The notes: a model not told the origin generated them from the letters alone. 64,000 bases of DNA from Siphonodentalium dalli (GCA_032622095.1 CP136061.1:216100373-216164372), one strand, 5' to 3'. Positions 1 through 12,360 are shown, counted from the first letter of the stretch. Made by a program: numbers and translations.

Positions 1-900
1 ATGCTAACAAGATGATAAAACCTGTTATTCATAACGAAAATACAGCAACGAACTACACAATCAGGATATCTGACGTTTGGTATACGATGTAGGAATAGGC
101 TTTGTTACAGTAAGGACCACAACGTTACACAACTGACACAGTCATATGCGAAATGTCATTTGTATACATATAGGTATCATATTCATGTAATGGCATCAGT
201 GCAAATTCAATATTATGGCGATTCTCGCGAGAATTCATGTCCCAAATACTTAATGATGTTTTCTGACGCGTATTTCTATATCAATATATGATGTGCGTTA
301 CAGTAAAGATTACACGCTTGACAAAAAAAGGCGCATAGCATATATACAGGCTATTATAAAAAACGAGGTTCAATTTGTGGAATTTCTTTTCATAATAAAT
401 GCCCCACTGTTTTTTACACATTCAGTACACATATGGTATAACGAATATTGTTAACTGAATACCATAGTAAATAAATTGTCGTTACACGATAGACATTGGT
501 TATAGTCGGGTGAACACCCTATCCCTTGCTTTATCAGATGAAATAATATGAACGTACACTAACATTCGTTTGTGTTTAAATATAATACAACTATGTGGTG
601 AAGAGGTGCCCGCGTACTGGACAATATGTAAGGATAAAGAATATTGTGTGTAGGTTAAACTATTGTGATAGATTCGAGTAACGGACGACGGATATGCTAT
701 GGGATTATCCGGATACATGTAAATTAGCACACATTGTATATTTGAATCCCTTTCGTATATACCTGTCTCGTTTAGATTTGTGCTCGGTTGAGATAAATTA
801 AAACAAGTGCATGTCCGTGTTTCATAAATATAAGTACATGTTCCTGGTGTTAGATAAGCTATCCCGATGCACATTGCTCGAATTCATCATTACAAGCATG
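1..900. other. Gene-free AT-rich flank
   Basis: No convincing gene. Several GTTACAGTAA/GTTACAC motifs recur here and again at 5570-6000 (e.g. CGTTACAGTA), suggesting related degenerate repeat sequence. The 124-residue minus frame at 500-874 has no protein-like features. Confidence 0.5.
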
Positions 901-920
901 AATTCCACCTTCATTATATT

Positions 921-972
921 CACAGGTCCCCAAAACAAAAATTGACCACAATTTTTGTTCTGGGGACCTGTG
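921..972. repeat. 52-bp hairpin
   Basis: Inverted arms CACAGGTCCCCAAAACAAAA and its near-complement around the loop GACCAC. One-base bulge in the right arm. Could be the core of a small foldback element; flanks TTATATT/ATTATATT. Confidence 0.75.
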
Positions 973-1499
973 ATTATATTCACATATAAAAAAAAGTATA
1001 TTAGTGAGGTGAAGTAATGATAACTTTTAAAACAGTTTACTCACCGCCGAGTCCCACGCACATTCCCCAACAGCGAAATGTGAATGAGACCCCTCGATCA
1101 GTTGTGGATCTGGAATAACCGAGATCACTTCATCATAATTATACCAAGAAATGTCATTACATTTTTTCGGCCAGCAAAAGCAGTTAGAATATTTAACGCC
1201 AACACGCTTCATGCATTTAACAAGAAATTCACGCTCAGACATTTCTTCTACAATACCAGGGTGTATGGATTTCTGATACTCAACCAGTACGTACTTATTC
1301 ACACCATGAATCATGCTATCTGCCTTTCCATTCGCACAACACTCACTCATCGGACCTACCTCTACAACCACGCCTATACCTTTCTCAGCCTTCATCTCCT
1401 CACATATCTCCCCATCTCCAAAAACTACACCCGCATCCTGCACGCCGCATTCATTAACCACGCTACCACCTTGCTCAACCACCGTCTTCATGCATATCT

Positions 1500-2410
1500 G
1501 CTCGCCCGTATTTCCGCGGCAACCTCTGCATGTGAACCTTGGTGCATGCTCGACTCATAATTCTTGCAATAATCGTGTTCAACCCATCTTCCATCAACTA
1601 TGTCCTCATCAACAACAGTCACATCGACGCGCACACCACTCTGCTCACAACTTTCACTGACCACGCTACCTTGCTCGACCTCCACCTCCTCACATATCTC
1701 CTCACCACCCACAACCACTTCCGCTGCAACATCAAACTCAAACGCGCTAATCTCGCTACAAACTGGATCTGCCTTCGCAATCGTGCATATCTCCTCACCC
1801 TCAACGACCACATCGCTCGACTCACAACATGCATTAACCACGTTACCACATTCCCCAGCCTCCATCTCCTCACATATCTCCTCACATATATCCCGACTCC
1901 CCACAACCACATCTACCAGCACATCACTCGACTCATTCATTAACCACGCTACCACCTTGTTCAACCACTATCTCCTCACATATATCCTCACAAATCTCCC
2001 GATCCCTCACAGCCACATCTACCAGCACACCACTCGACTCAGAACATTCATTAACCACGCTACCACCTTGTTCAACCACTATCTCCTCACATGTCTCCTC
2101 GCATATCTCCCGATCTCTCACAACCGCATCTAACAGCACACCACTCGACCCAGAACATTCATTAACCACGCTACCACCTTGTTCAACCACTATCTCCTCA
2201 CATGTCTCTTCGCATATCTCCCGATCCCTCACAGCCACATCTACCAGTACACGTCCACTCGACTCACAACATTCATTAACCACTCTACCTCGTTCCTCAA
2301 CCTCCATCTTCTCACCCTCAATCCCCACATCTACCAGCACACCGATCGACTCACAACATTCATTAACCACGCTACCACCTTGCTCAACCTCTTCGCGTAT
2401 CTGCCCACCC
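1500..2410 (-). repeat. 111-bp tandem coding repeat
   Basis: Units share CATTAACCACGCTACCACCT (plus strand) and CTCCTCACATGTCTCCTCGC, phased at about 111 bp (for example near 2047 and 2158). The 3-bp-compatible period keeps the frame. Outer units are diverged; the central three are nearly identical. Confidence 0.8.
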
Positions 2411-2445
2411 CTTGCAATCCTACTTCCATCACATATGCCTTCACC

Positions 2446-3361
2446 GATGGGGCGCCATCCCTGCAAATATTCGTTTTCGGAGATATCTCCTCGTAATTCG
2501 GAGATATCTCCTCGGTTTCGAGGAGATATCTCCTTGGAATTGCAATTCCTAGCAGATATCTGCTTGGAATATGGTCCATTATGGAGATATCTCCTTGGAT
2601 CCAAGGAGATATCTCAGTGCTTGGATTATGGAGATATCTCCTTGGATCCTATGAGATATCTCCTCGCAACTACGAGATATCTGCTTGAAATATTTCCAAC
2701 GAGATATCTCCTTGAAACCGAGGAGATATCTCCATAATCCAAGCAGATATCTGCTCGGATTATGCAGATATCTCCTTGAAATAGTTTTCAACGAGATATC
2801 TCCTTGGACCCAAGGAGATATCTCCATAGTCCAAGCAGATATTTCCTTGAAAATATTCTAAGCAGATATCTTCTTGGAGTATGGGGATATCTCCTTGGAA
2901 AACCGCGGCCATGAAATATTAATGATTTCTCCACAGTACATATACGTTTTTTCCATTTTTTCGAAATACAGCCAAGCAGATATCTGCTCGGAATATGGAG
3001 ATATCTCCTTGAAATATTTTTCAAGCAGATATCTCCATAATGCGAGCAGATATCTGCTTGGATCGAAGGAGATATCTCCTTGAACATAGTTCAAGGAGAT
3101 ATCTCCATAATGCGAGCAGATATCTGCTTGGATCCAAGGAGATATATCTTTGGATCCAAGCAGATATCTGCTCGCATTATGGAGATATCTCCTCGGTTTC
3201 AAGGTGATATCTCCTTGAAAATATGTCCAAGGAGATATCTCCATATTCCAAGCAGATATATCATTGAAACCGAGGAGATATATCCATAATGCGAGCAGAT
3301 ATCTGCTTGGATCCAAGGAGATATCTCCGAAAACGAATATTTGCAGGCATGGCGCCCCATA
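2446..3361. mobile_element. GATATC-palindrome element with 44-bp inverted ends and 6-bp target duplication
   Basis: 916 bp between copies of TTCACC (2440-2445 and 3362-3367). The inverted ends (GATGGGGCGCCATCCCTGCA on the left, TATGGGGCGCCATGCCTGCA reversed on the right) continue through TTCGTTTTCGGAGATATCTCC. The whole interior is a dense array of 12-14-bp palindromes GGAGATATCTCC and AGCAGATATCTGCT, separated by TTGGATC or TTGAAATA-like links. Read across in any frame it gives EISP/RRYLL-type peptides, which are artefacts. Its 6-bp duplication would fit Polinton- or Dada-like enzymes, but the superfamily is unknown. Confidence 0.85.
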
Positions 3362-3819
3362 TTCACCTCTCACATTACTTGTTCTCTTTACACACCGTTT
3401 CGCATTCCTCCGAGCCACAATACGCTTTTCGAATTTCTTTGCAACTTGCACAACTACATTCTCGGCAACTTTTTCGCTCTCATCAATCACATATATTTTA
3501 TTCGGAACTACGTTCTCACAAATAACTTCAACGCAAGGCGCAACTCTTACTGATTCACCCCTATCTTCAACACAAACTTCTGCATCCTGTTCCCCTTTAC
3601 CACCTGTCTCGCTCACCTGGCATTAAAAATTAGCAGTTTTAAATGCACGACCCTTACAAATACCGCTCTCACTGTCACATTCACAGCTAGTATCTCTGAA
3701 AGAAATGTTCAGTGGTGTAACCGACTTCAATTGATGAATCCTCATAGTTCCGCTAACTGTGTTCAATGTTCGTGACACAATTCATTACTATATGAGACAA
3801 TATGTTGTAACACTTTACA

Positions 3820-6130
3820 AGAACACGTCCTTCCAATAGCACTGGCTGTATTTCTGTAACAACCACTCAAGTTGTGTTCGATCGTGCACACAATGAACAC
3901 ACACGACTAATATAACTAACGATATAATATATATTTACTTCCTATTGTCGTAGTTCGGAAGCCTTCACTGAAACAAAATATCGACATAACATACACGAAC
4001 ATACTTAAAGGCACGTGCGGCCTTAATTGTCGAAAATATTCATATTTGTTCCAAACACCGTAAACAGAAAAACATTAAAACGCATACAGTTCCGTTCATA
4101 TATACCATGAACAGCATGTTATCATAAAGACCTACTATATTTTACTTAAGCAAGAGCCTGATTGTGTTACAGAAGACAGCACAATGCTACTGGCTAATCA
4201 CACACAAATGGCATAAACGCTCTTTATTAGTCCCATATCAGGTATTCACCAACAAAGAACGCTCTTTATATTTACCATCATAATATAAACAAACACCAGA
4301 AAAGTAACTTTTTATGCTTTTGTTTACATAACAATGGTCAAACATATGACCATAACATACTGTTTATGCGATATTTATTATTTGTATACGGACAAAGTCT
4401 ATCTACATTTTGATGTTCTTTCTGTTTGTAGCGGTTTTTGACGGGTGGAGATATTTTCACAGTATACCCACCGCCAAGGCCAACCGTGTCTTTAAAGGTA
4501 CTCAACCCGATAAAACTCCTCTCAATTACTATTTCAATGGCTTCGGGGGTAAAAAAAAATTGATTCGAGTCGAGGAAGTCACCCATCAAAGCTCAGATTT
4601 GTTAGATATCGATTTTAGAAATCTATTATTTTTCATTATCGGGAATTCTTACTGGCCCAGTACGTAGTCAATTATTACCACTTGATTATAGAGTTATCCA
4701 TCCTTGTCTGTTTGAATAGAATTTTGGCGTAAAATCTCGAGCATGTTACCAAATTGACGGCAGTTATAAGTACTCATCTCGAGAACATAAGAATTTTCAA
4801 AAATCAATATCTAATAACTCTGAGCTTTGTTTGATGGGTTCCTCGACTCGAATCAAATATTTTTTACCCCCAAAGCCAAAGAAATAGTAATATAGGACCC
4901 TCTGGTCGGATTGTTGTTGTTGGAATCTGTTGAGATGGGGACCCTCTTTACGGGTTGAGTACCTTTAACCTAACAACAATATCTTTCGTGTAACAATAAA
5001 GCCAAAACCTCAACGCTAGAAAACGTAATATTTTTTAAATCAGAGAACTATTGCTAGGTGAATGATAAATAAAGTATTGCTCAATCATTGGCCCATCATG
5101 TGATATATTTCCCGGCACACTGGAAACTTTAAGGCATCAGGAAACTCAGGCAGATCGTACACATGGCATTGGATGTATTTAATGTACACATGCTTTCAGA
5201 AGAGCGTACATGATATCGTGAAGGAATTGGCACGCGTGATTATTATAACTTAGCGAACTCATTATAATACATTTTACCCCATGGCCATATTGTTTAAAAG
5301 ACGTCCCCCTAACGCATAATCAACTCACAACGTATCAATATCCTTACTATAACATACATATATCCCTCGTGTAACACTAATTTCCCAAATTTAACACTAG
5401 AAAGGTTACTATTATCCAAACCAGAAAAATAGTTCAAGATGAAAGACAAACATATATAACCAATTAAATATTATGTATATCGTGTGATATATTTCCGCGG
5501 CAAAGAAAAGAGAAAAATTATTAAATGCCACAGGCATGTCCTCTGGATAACAATTGTTGTATTTACTGTAACGGCCACTCGATTTGAGTTAGATCGTACA
5601 CGGAATCATGTTGCAACCGAAGGAATAACTAATAAGAAGTAACAGTCTCGTTATAATTGATGTTTTCTCCCGGCTATCATGGTTTCATGACAATCACATG
5701 AAATGCAAAATCGACTGACAACATAAGAACATCTTTAATGTAACATAAACATATCTTTCATGTAACGGAAATTCAAAACATCGACGCACGAAAATGATAA
5801 TATTTTCCAAATCAAACACATTTTGTAATCTGATAGAAGAACAAGACCCCAGTTACACCCTCTAGATATTTCAACTTGGTGTTGCGTGTGTTCACGCACA
5901 AGCAGCCTCTGTAAACAGCAGCCTTCCCATTTCGTTACAGTATTGGTCTCTCCTGTAACGTTTTGGCCTGTTACAGCAGAGAACGTTACAGTAGAGATGT
6001 ACAGACCATTCTGGTCACGGCATTCAATGTGTTCTCCCTCCAGTATGGCGAAAATAGGGAAATATAAAATACACCACAGTGGCTTCGGAACCATTTATTT
6101 GAAATATAATTATACATATGTTATAGCGAA
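3820..6130. repeat. Degenerate ~390-bp tandem repeats
   Basis: Recurring blocks: a CGTGTAAC...AACRCTAGAAAA-type block near 4985, 5350 and 5752; GTGATATATTTCC near 5100 and 5483; and GATCGTACAC or GATCGTGCAC near 3880, 5150 and 5600. Spacing about 370-400 bp, low identity. A family-A MITE is inserted at 4492-4968. Confidence 0.55.
4492..4968. mobile_element. Family-A MITE, copy A1
   Basis: 477 bp, TTAAAGGTACTCAACCCG to CGGGTTGAGTACCTTTAA. Family marks: TTTGGCTTCGGGGGT, GATTCGAGTCGAGGAA, AAAGCTCAGA and TAGATATCGATTTT near both ends, so it is largely palindromic. Same subfamily as A2 and A6. Confidence 0.9.
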
Positions 6131-6329
6131 CAAACATGCGTTATTTAAAAGACGACTTTGAAAAGTACGCGAGGGGGTCAACCTACCTATTATATAATTG
6201 TGTTATCGCAAGTTGTTTTTTGATTCAGACGACATGCGTTTCCGATATTGTGACATACACAGCGTCACGGGGCACAAAATGCGGAGATTATAAATATCAG
6301 GGATACGTCATTATGTCAAGTAAATAGCA

Positions 6330-7540
6330 CTTCGTTACATGAGAGACAAAATGCTGAGGTACAAAGTTTCTGAGCAATTTTCAATTAGCTAAGTTCAATC
6401 TTGGTTGGTGTATATGTGACAGTAGTTCATATCAAGAACTAAACTAACTAGAATGCACTCAGAGAGATGCCAACGTGCGCAAAAATGTAATGAACAATAA
6501 TTTTTTTAATAATTTTACTGTATTTTACTTAATTTATTTAATTTAATTTAATGTTAGCAAAAAAAGACAATTACCATTTCTCATTTCATCACAGATAAAA
6601 GGCAAATTACTATATTAATCATTTAAGTAATTAAAACCAATTCCATGTTGCCGAAAGGATGAGACTTTAATATCGATTTCATTTTTTTTTCAGCGGCATA
6701 TTTTGATTTTCATTTTCCGATAGTCAAAGTTGACCAAAGGAGCAATTATAAGAAATAATTAATATTATTTGTGTAAATATTGATAGCAGTCAATATGCAA
6801 CAATAAATATCAATAATTAATCAATAACGATCATTTTATGTAATAATAAACTCTTCAAACGGTGTTTGTGTCAACAAATGCGTTTTGTTTTGTGTTACGT
6901 CATTCGTCGTATTTGACCCGGAACTCGGCTGAAGGTTAGGCTATTCAGCATATTGCGTCGAATTACGAAATCGGGTTTTGAATGTCTCTCTTTTCCCGCA
7001 CGATAAAAAGAGGTCTTCGCACGAACCAAAAATGATAAAACTTCCCAATTATAAGTAAAAATGCCCAAAGGAAGGAGTCTATGTAGGTCCCGAAGGAGTC
7101 TATAGACTCTTTGGTGTAGAGTTCTGATGGAGAAAATGTAGGTCGATCTATTTTTGTCATAACTCTGACGTATTTTGACCTGGGGAAAAAAATCGAAATC
7201 TAGGCTCACTACGAGCATGCCAGTTTTAAATATAGAAACAGGGAATCCCGACAAATGGCGATATCGGCGACAAACAAATAATCGATAACAACACATAAAA
7301 TAAACATAGCAAAAACGCGGCACGGTAAAAATGTCAGAACGCCACGAGGTTTTACGTCGTTTTTGGTGACGTCATGGAGTGAAACGGAGTAGGGTGACAC
7401 CAACCTACGAATCTGTCTGATCGCCATACTGGTGCGCGAGCGCACGTAATGATATGCCAGAGGATTTTCTCGGTGGCATGTAGTTAATATATCGAAATTT
7501 CGATTTTAGCCTGTAAAATTTTCCTGGGGACAGGCCATTT
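6330..7540. other. Region without recognised gene
   Basis: AT-rich first half with TTTAATTTA runs. At 7080-7112 is a short duplication GAAGGAGTCTATGTAGGTCC/GAAGGAGTCTATAGACTC. The minus frames at 6895-7445 show no domain and overlap each other; treated as chance. Confidence 0.4.
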
Positions 7541-7546
7541 TGGGCA

Positions 7547-7623
7547 GTGGCTATTCGCCACCCGGGTGGCGAATAGTCATATAACATAGAAATCGCTATT
7601 CGCCACCCGGGTGGCGAATAGCG
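7547..7623. repeat. Twin CCCGGG-centred palindromes
   Basis: Two copies of the perfect palindrome CTATTCGCCACCCGGG + TGGCGAATAG (7552-7577 and 7595-7620), 17 bp apart. The half-site GGGTGGCGAATA is the same core that opens each unit of the downstream satellite. Confidence 0.9.
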
Positions 7624-7849
7624 TTTATATATTTTATTTATTTGCTCCACATACGGAGAGTATGGTGATCTCGAGCATTGGGAATAATGATTGTCAGTCC
7701 TTACGCAAAAGGCTGTGAGTTGGGTTGCAATATGAGAAGGGGGGTACATAACATTTTGTTTCCTAACACTGGAACTTCAAATACGGCATACAAGCATATT
7801 TTAGCTCAAAATTATGTGATCTGTATGACAGGTGGAGATGGAGGCGGGG

Positions 7850-9255
7850 AGGAGGGGGTGGGGTGTTGCATAACTGATTGAGGATTTTAGTGGGTGGTGG
7901 AAGGTGTACCATTTTTTTGTCAAAAACTTGGTGTCAGATTATTTTTTGTGCATTATATGTAAGGATTTGTGTACTACATTAGGCGTTCATTTCAAGGTTT
8001 AGAAGTACATTTCGGACAAATATTTGTCATTGGAATTTTAGATGGGGTGGCGAATAAAAGTATTCTTAAATCTCGGACATCAGTTAGATTTCTTCATTTG
8101 TGCATTGGATTAGCCGATCCAGCAATCATAAACAATCATTTTCTAGAACTGGTAGTGTGGAATTGCGAAAACAAATATGTGACCTGAATAGGTTGGGGGA
8201 GGGGGTGGGTGGCGAATAACTTTAATCTCATAACTTGGATGTCAGATGAGTTTCTTGTTCTTTGTATTAGATTAGACGATCCTTTAATCATAAACAATCA
8301 TTATATAGAACTGGATTGGAATTATTGCGACAAAATTCTGCGTTCTGAATTGCTTGGTTGGGGGGGGGGGGGGGGGGGGTGGCGAATAACTTTATTCTTA
8401 AAACTTGGATGTCAGATGAGCAGATCATGAGCTTCTTATTTCGTGCATTAGATGAGACGATTCTTCAACCATAAACAATCATTTTAAAGAACTGGAAGTG
8501 GAATAGCGATCAATATATATAAAATCTGCGATCTGAATTGGTTGGTGTGGGGGGGGGGGGGGGGGTGGGGGTGGCGAATAACTTTAATATTAAAACTTGG
8601 ATGTCAGATGAGCTTCTTATTTTGTGCATTAGATTAGACGATCATTCAATCATATAAAACTGGGAGTGGAATTGCGAACAAAATTCTGAAATCTGAATTT
8701 GTTGGTGAGGGGAGGGGGGGGGGGGGGGGGTGGCGAATAATTTTATTCTTAAAACGTGGATGTCAGATGAGCTTGTTATTGTTTTGCATTAGATTAGACG
8801 TTCCTGCAATCATAATCAATCATTTGATAGAACTGGAAGTGGAATTGCGAACGAAAATCTGCGATCTGAATTGGTTGGTGAGGGGGGTGGCGAATAATTT
8901 TATTCTAGAACATGGATGTCAGATGAGCTTGTTATTGTTTTGCATTAGATTAGACGATCATGCAATCATAATCAATCATTTGATAGAACTGGAACTTGAA
9001 TTGCGAACAAAAATGTGAAATCTGAATTGGTTGGTGGTTGGGGGAGGGGGGTGGCGAATAACTTTATTCTTAAAACTTGGATGTCAGATAAGCTTTTTAT
9101 TTTGTGCATTAGATTGGACGATTCTTCGATCATAAACAATCATTTTGTAGACCTGGAAGTGGAATTGTGAACACAAATTTGCGATTTGAATTGTTTGGTG
9201 GGGGGGGGGGGGGGGGGGGTGGCGAATAATTTTATTCTTTAAATGTGGATGTCAG
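7850..9255 (+). repeat. ~165-bp satellite with poly-G tracts, broken by assembly gap
   Basis: Units restart with GTGGCGAATAA at about 8047, 8210, 8380, 8572, 8730, 8886, 9051 and 9219 (155-193 bp). Each has TTGGATGTCAGATGAGCTT, GCATTAGATTAGACGAT, CAATCAT and GAATTGGTTGGTG, then a G run of variable length (6-20 G) just before the next core. Length differences come mostly from the G run. The array runs into the N gap, so its true size is unknown. Confidence 0.95.
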
Positions 9256-9355
9256 NNNNNNNNNNNNNNNNNNNNNNNNNNNNNNNNNNNNNNNNNNNNN
9301 NNNNNNNNNNNNNNNNNNNNNNNNNNNNNNNNNNNNNNNNNNNNNNNNNNNNNNN
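9256..9355. other. Assembly gap (100 N)
   Basis: Exactly 100 N, the usual placeholder for a gap of unknown length. It sits at the end of the poly-G satellite, a likely cause of assembly failure. Translations across it are meaningless. Confidence 1.
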
Positions 9356-10960
9356 AATCTGGCCATTAATGAGCCCATTACATACATATATACCCGAACA
9401 TCACGCTTATTTGTGTGTGCATGTTATGACAGTGATGGAGATGCACACTGGGAACAATAGTTGGGATCCGCACGTTGCATTATGCACTCATCGTCCACCG
9501 AGGACATAAATTTTGACCAAAATTGATATTGACTCATATAGCTGAATATATGTCAATGAAGCATAGGATTGAACAGAATTATAAAAATCAGTGTCATTCT
9601 CAATATGCGCGCGACATTGAGGGACCACTTAAGGAGTTCTGATGAGTTTTTTCGTGTTTTTATGTGTATCAGAGATTGATAAATTGGACTGCGAATGTCA
9701 TCTGAAATATGAATCCATAAAATGTCCGTACATATCTATTATGAATGGATTTTAATTGAAATTAATTGAACATCCATCTCAGCATTCAAATTTGCGATTT
9801 CAAAAAGGTGAATGAATGGATAAAGTGATGCCATGATCACACGCACATGGATGCTGTCATTCGTATGCATGCAGCAGCTAACCCGATATTCGTTTAGTAT
9901 TAACATACTTGGGTTTTGTGTGTAGACCCCACATGCAGGACGAAACTCTACGAAGTATTAACGATTTGTGGTAATGTTATTTTTACAGACTTCATGACTC
10001 GTTCCACTCGAGTTGACCGTTACACGACAATGAAACCGAATCATCTTATCGAATATAGAGATATCGTATAGCTACAAATTATACAATGTCTGGCTTTTCA
10101 AGAGTCATTCGATAATATGTGACGATTCTATTTTAACCATAAACGTCCATACATATATGATCACAATGTATTATGTGTGGCACACTTGCCTTCTCATTTG
10201 GATGTCGATGGGCATGTCTCCTCTTTATTGTGTCTATGTAACACATGTGGTTAGCATCGGATTATTATACCAAGCTACAACACCGCATATACACAAAATC
10301 AGACTCAGAATTTATTGCTCCTCGGGTGTATACTCAGCTAGAGATTATTGGTATATAGTGGTTGCATGGGGGTTTTATTTATAGAAATGGAAATTTTTGG
10401 GACACACTAAACGTTGTAGTGGGCCCCGAGCCGAGTCCGGTAAAATGTGTAGTTGGGAATTTCAATTTCGTTTTTCTATTGTTCTTTAACCTGCTTTGTT
10501 GCATTGTTATTTGAACATCTTTCGTTTATTTTCACGTGACATAAATCGGAATGCTACCTACTATTATACTACACGGGGATTTGACGATTGTATAAGAAAT
10601 TTAATTCGAACATGAATCCTACGAGATGTTTGTTTATATCGGTGTTTAACATGTTATTTAATATCGTTTAGTGAACTTTTTCATTAGTTATACGCGACGA
10701 ATATCTGCATGTTATATTCTAAATGAATTGGGATGGTAATTATTAACCAATTCCCACGTTACTCCTTCGTGCTGTTTGTAAATATTTTGTTTCTTTGTAT
10801 GCGAAATATATCGGAGCTATGAATAGACATGTTATGTTATGAGTAAAAGTTCCAACACTAACCCTTCACATTGGTTGTTTAACATACAATGTGGCCTAAT
10901 TCTAAACATCATTTTGATTTATGTGTACCGAGGATATATCAGAATGCTATATGAATTGAA
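9356..10960. other. Gene-free stretch with one dispersed repeat
   Basis: No gene supported. Positions ~10360-10478 match the complement of ~63232-63345 (shared core CCGAGTCCGGTAAAA and TGTAGTTGGGAATTTCAATT), an unnamed dispersed repeat. Confidence 0.45.
10360..10478 (+). repeat. Dispersed repeat, copy 1
   Basis: ~120 bp similar to the reverse complement of 63232-63345, including GCATGGGGGTTTT, TTTATAGAAATGGAAATTTTT and the CCGAGTCCGGTAAAA core. No terminal structure visible. Confidence 0.6.
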
Positions 10961-10974
10961 GAATGTTCAGAAAT

Positions 10975-11250
10975 TACCCCCTTCCTGTGACCATGTTTTT
11001 TAATTGATCCTCATGGGGGAGGGGACATATTATAATTAGTCCTCATTTGACCATATTTTAATTGATCCTCACGGGACTATATTGTATTTCACCCCAGTGG
11101 AACCGTAGTTTAATCAACACTGATGACACCATATTTTTATTTTAATTAACCCTCATAATGGGACCATATATTTATTCTTTAATTAAGTCACGTTATATAC
11201 CATATTTTCATTGACCTTATAATGGGACCATATTTCAATTGGGGTCGTCC
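10975..11250. repeat. Degenerate ~30-bp repeat TTAATTRACCCTCATGGGACC
   Basis: About eight loosely conserved units combining TTTTAATT, CCTCAT and GGACCATAT. The same unit reappears at 12940-13115, so it is dispersed in at least two arrays. Confidence 0.65.
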
Positions 11251-11276
11251 TGTTCATCCGGCATCTATTGTTTCCG

Positions 11277-11520
11277 TTAGGTGTCATAATCCTCAACATC
11301 ATAGAGTTGCCGACTATAGTTTTTATCACAATTGTCACTGGGAATTGGTGGTGATGTCGAATTTCGCAGGGGCTTAGGCGATGGTGTCCGAATAATTTGT
11401 TTTTCTATTGACTCAGACGTCGATTTCCCCTGTGCCGAAATCTCTCGTGACGTGTCCGATTGAATCATCAGCCTTTCGAATCTTCATCCTCCGTGGCCCC
11501 TAGCTTGGAACCAACCTGCT
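11277..11520 (-). pseudogene. Possible coding remnant
   Basis: The minus frame 11468-11277 reads SDTSREISAQGKSTSESIEK and ends SRQLYDVEDYDT, protein-like (phosphosite-type Ser/Thr/Pro content). Upstream, another frame after a gacagcag acceptor-like site reads VGSKLGATEDEDSKG and stops. A single frame change would join them. No family recognised; could be an old 3' exon or chance. Confidence 0.25.
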
Positions 11521-12058
11521 GTCAGTTGGATGATGGTTGCTTCTTATTTCTTTAGAAATATGTCATGCTGAAAATGTTCGGTGGGAGCAGGACAGCACTA
11601 TCTGAAGTTATATGTGCCAACCTTCGACGTTATTTGTTATTCGTGGACCAATGGTGTCGTGGTGGTTCCATATTTGGCGGCCATGGCTCCCTTCTACCCA
11701 AAAAAAATTGTTATGTACAGTACAGAAAGCGTGTTGTATAAGGAAAACACTCAACACCGTGGGGATTTTTTTGGGAGAGTGATTCACGGTGGCTCACTCA
11801 ACACCGAAAGCTTGAGTGGAGAGGATTAGCAAGGCTCTGTTGTGTAATCAGCACGGTGATGGCAGTTTCTTCACACCTCAATACAAACCACCGCGAATCA
11901 CCGGGATACACGGTGGATCGCCGGCATTCACCGCGAAACTCTTATCTGCTCAACGGGAATAGCATTGCATTTTCCACAATTGTCTCTTTTTTTTTATCTG
12001 TTTTCATAAAACTTTTTGAAGAAAAAACCCAACGTATTAATGTATAATAATATATTTA

Positions 12059-12360
12059 CAGTAAAACCTCCACATACCGGCAAGAATCGAGACAGTTTCT
12101 TTCTAAAGTCGGACTAGTTGCACAAATCATGTTCTATATATGTTTTATATTATTTGTTATGTTTGTATTTTACATGTATTTCGTTCTCGTAATTATTCAA
12201 TAAATTCTCATTAATCAATAATACAATCTTGGTCGTTCTTGGTATTAGACGGCGGCAATATATCACCGACGGTGACGCGATTTTCTATAAACCGGACCAC
12301 CTCTCTAAACCGGACGGAAGGGCCGGTCCGAAGGGTGTTCGGTTTAGAGAGGTTTCACTG
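12059..12360. mobile_element. Pogo/Tigger-type MITE
   Basis: 302 bp flanked by TA (12057-12058 and 12361-12362). The ends CAGTAAAACCTCCACATACC and, reversed, CAGTGAAACCTCTCTAAACC match the pogo-group pattern. No transposase frame inside. Confidence 0.85.

Larger units (their letters stand above)
1045..3616 (-). pseudogene. Broken repeat-rich exon with C-terminal transposon-type domain
   Basis: Minus strand. An apparent acceptor (tttttaatgccag) at 3617 opens VSETGGKGEQDAEVCVEDRG and a basic segment. The frame is then split by the 916-bp palindrome element. It resumes as GEGICDGSRIARGGQ and about six units of a 37-residue, 111-bp repeat of the type VVEQGGSVVNECSESSGVLV plus DVAVRDREICEETCEEI. 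A 5-bp loss near 1935-1945 shifts the frame, and a second shift near 1500-1560 restores it. The last ~95 residues (KYVLVEYQKSIHPGIVEEMS, then WPKK and YDEVISVIPDP) resemble a small beta-rich C-terminal domain common in uncharacterised, transposon-like invertebrate proteins. It ends at GTGAGT (1044-1039) or at the stop at 1027. Confidence 0.55.

Noticed and set aside
1084-2496. Plus-strand His/Thr/Ser-rich frames (e.g. 1600-2133)
   Set aside because: Antisense shadows of the 111-bp repeat, whose minus frame has the more balanced composition and the recognisable C-terminal domain.
2435-3289. Frames with EISP/RRYLL peptides on both strands
   Set aside because: Translations of the GATATC palindrome array; no coding signature.
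4338-4667. Frames sharing YYFNGFGG or similar peptides (also 14019-14261 and 29794-30234)
   Set aside because: Translations of family-A MITE ends, repeated at each copy.
6895-7323. 142-residue minus frame
   Set aside because: No domain, no start context or splice support, and overlapping alternative frames of similar length.
9243-9509. Frames spanning the N gap
   Set aside because: They contain an undefined stretch; the reading frame across the gap is meaningless.
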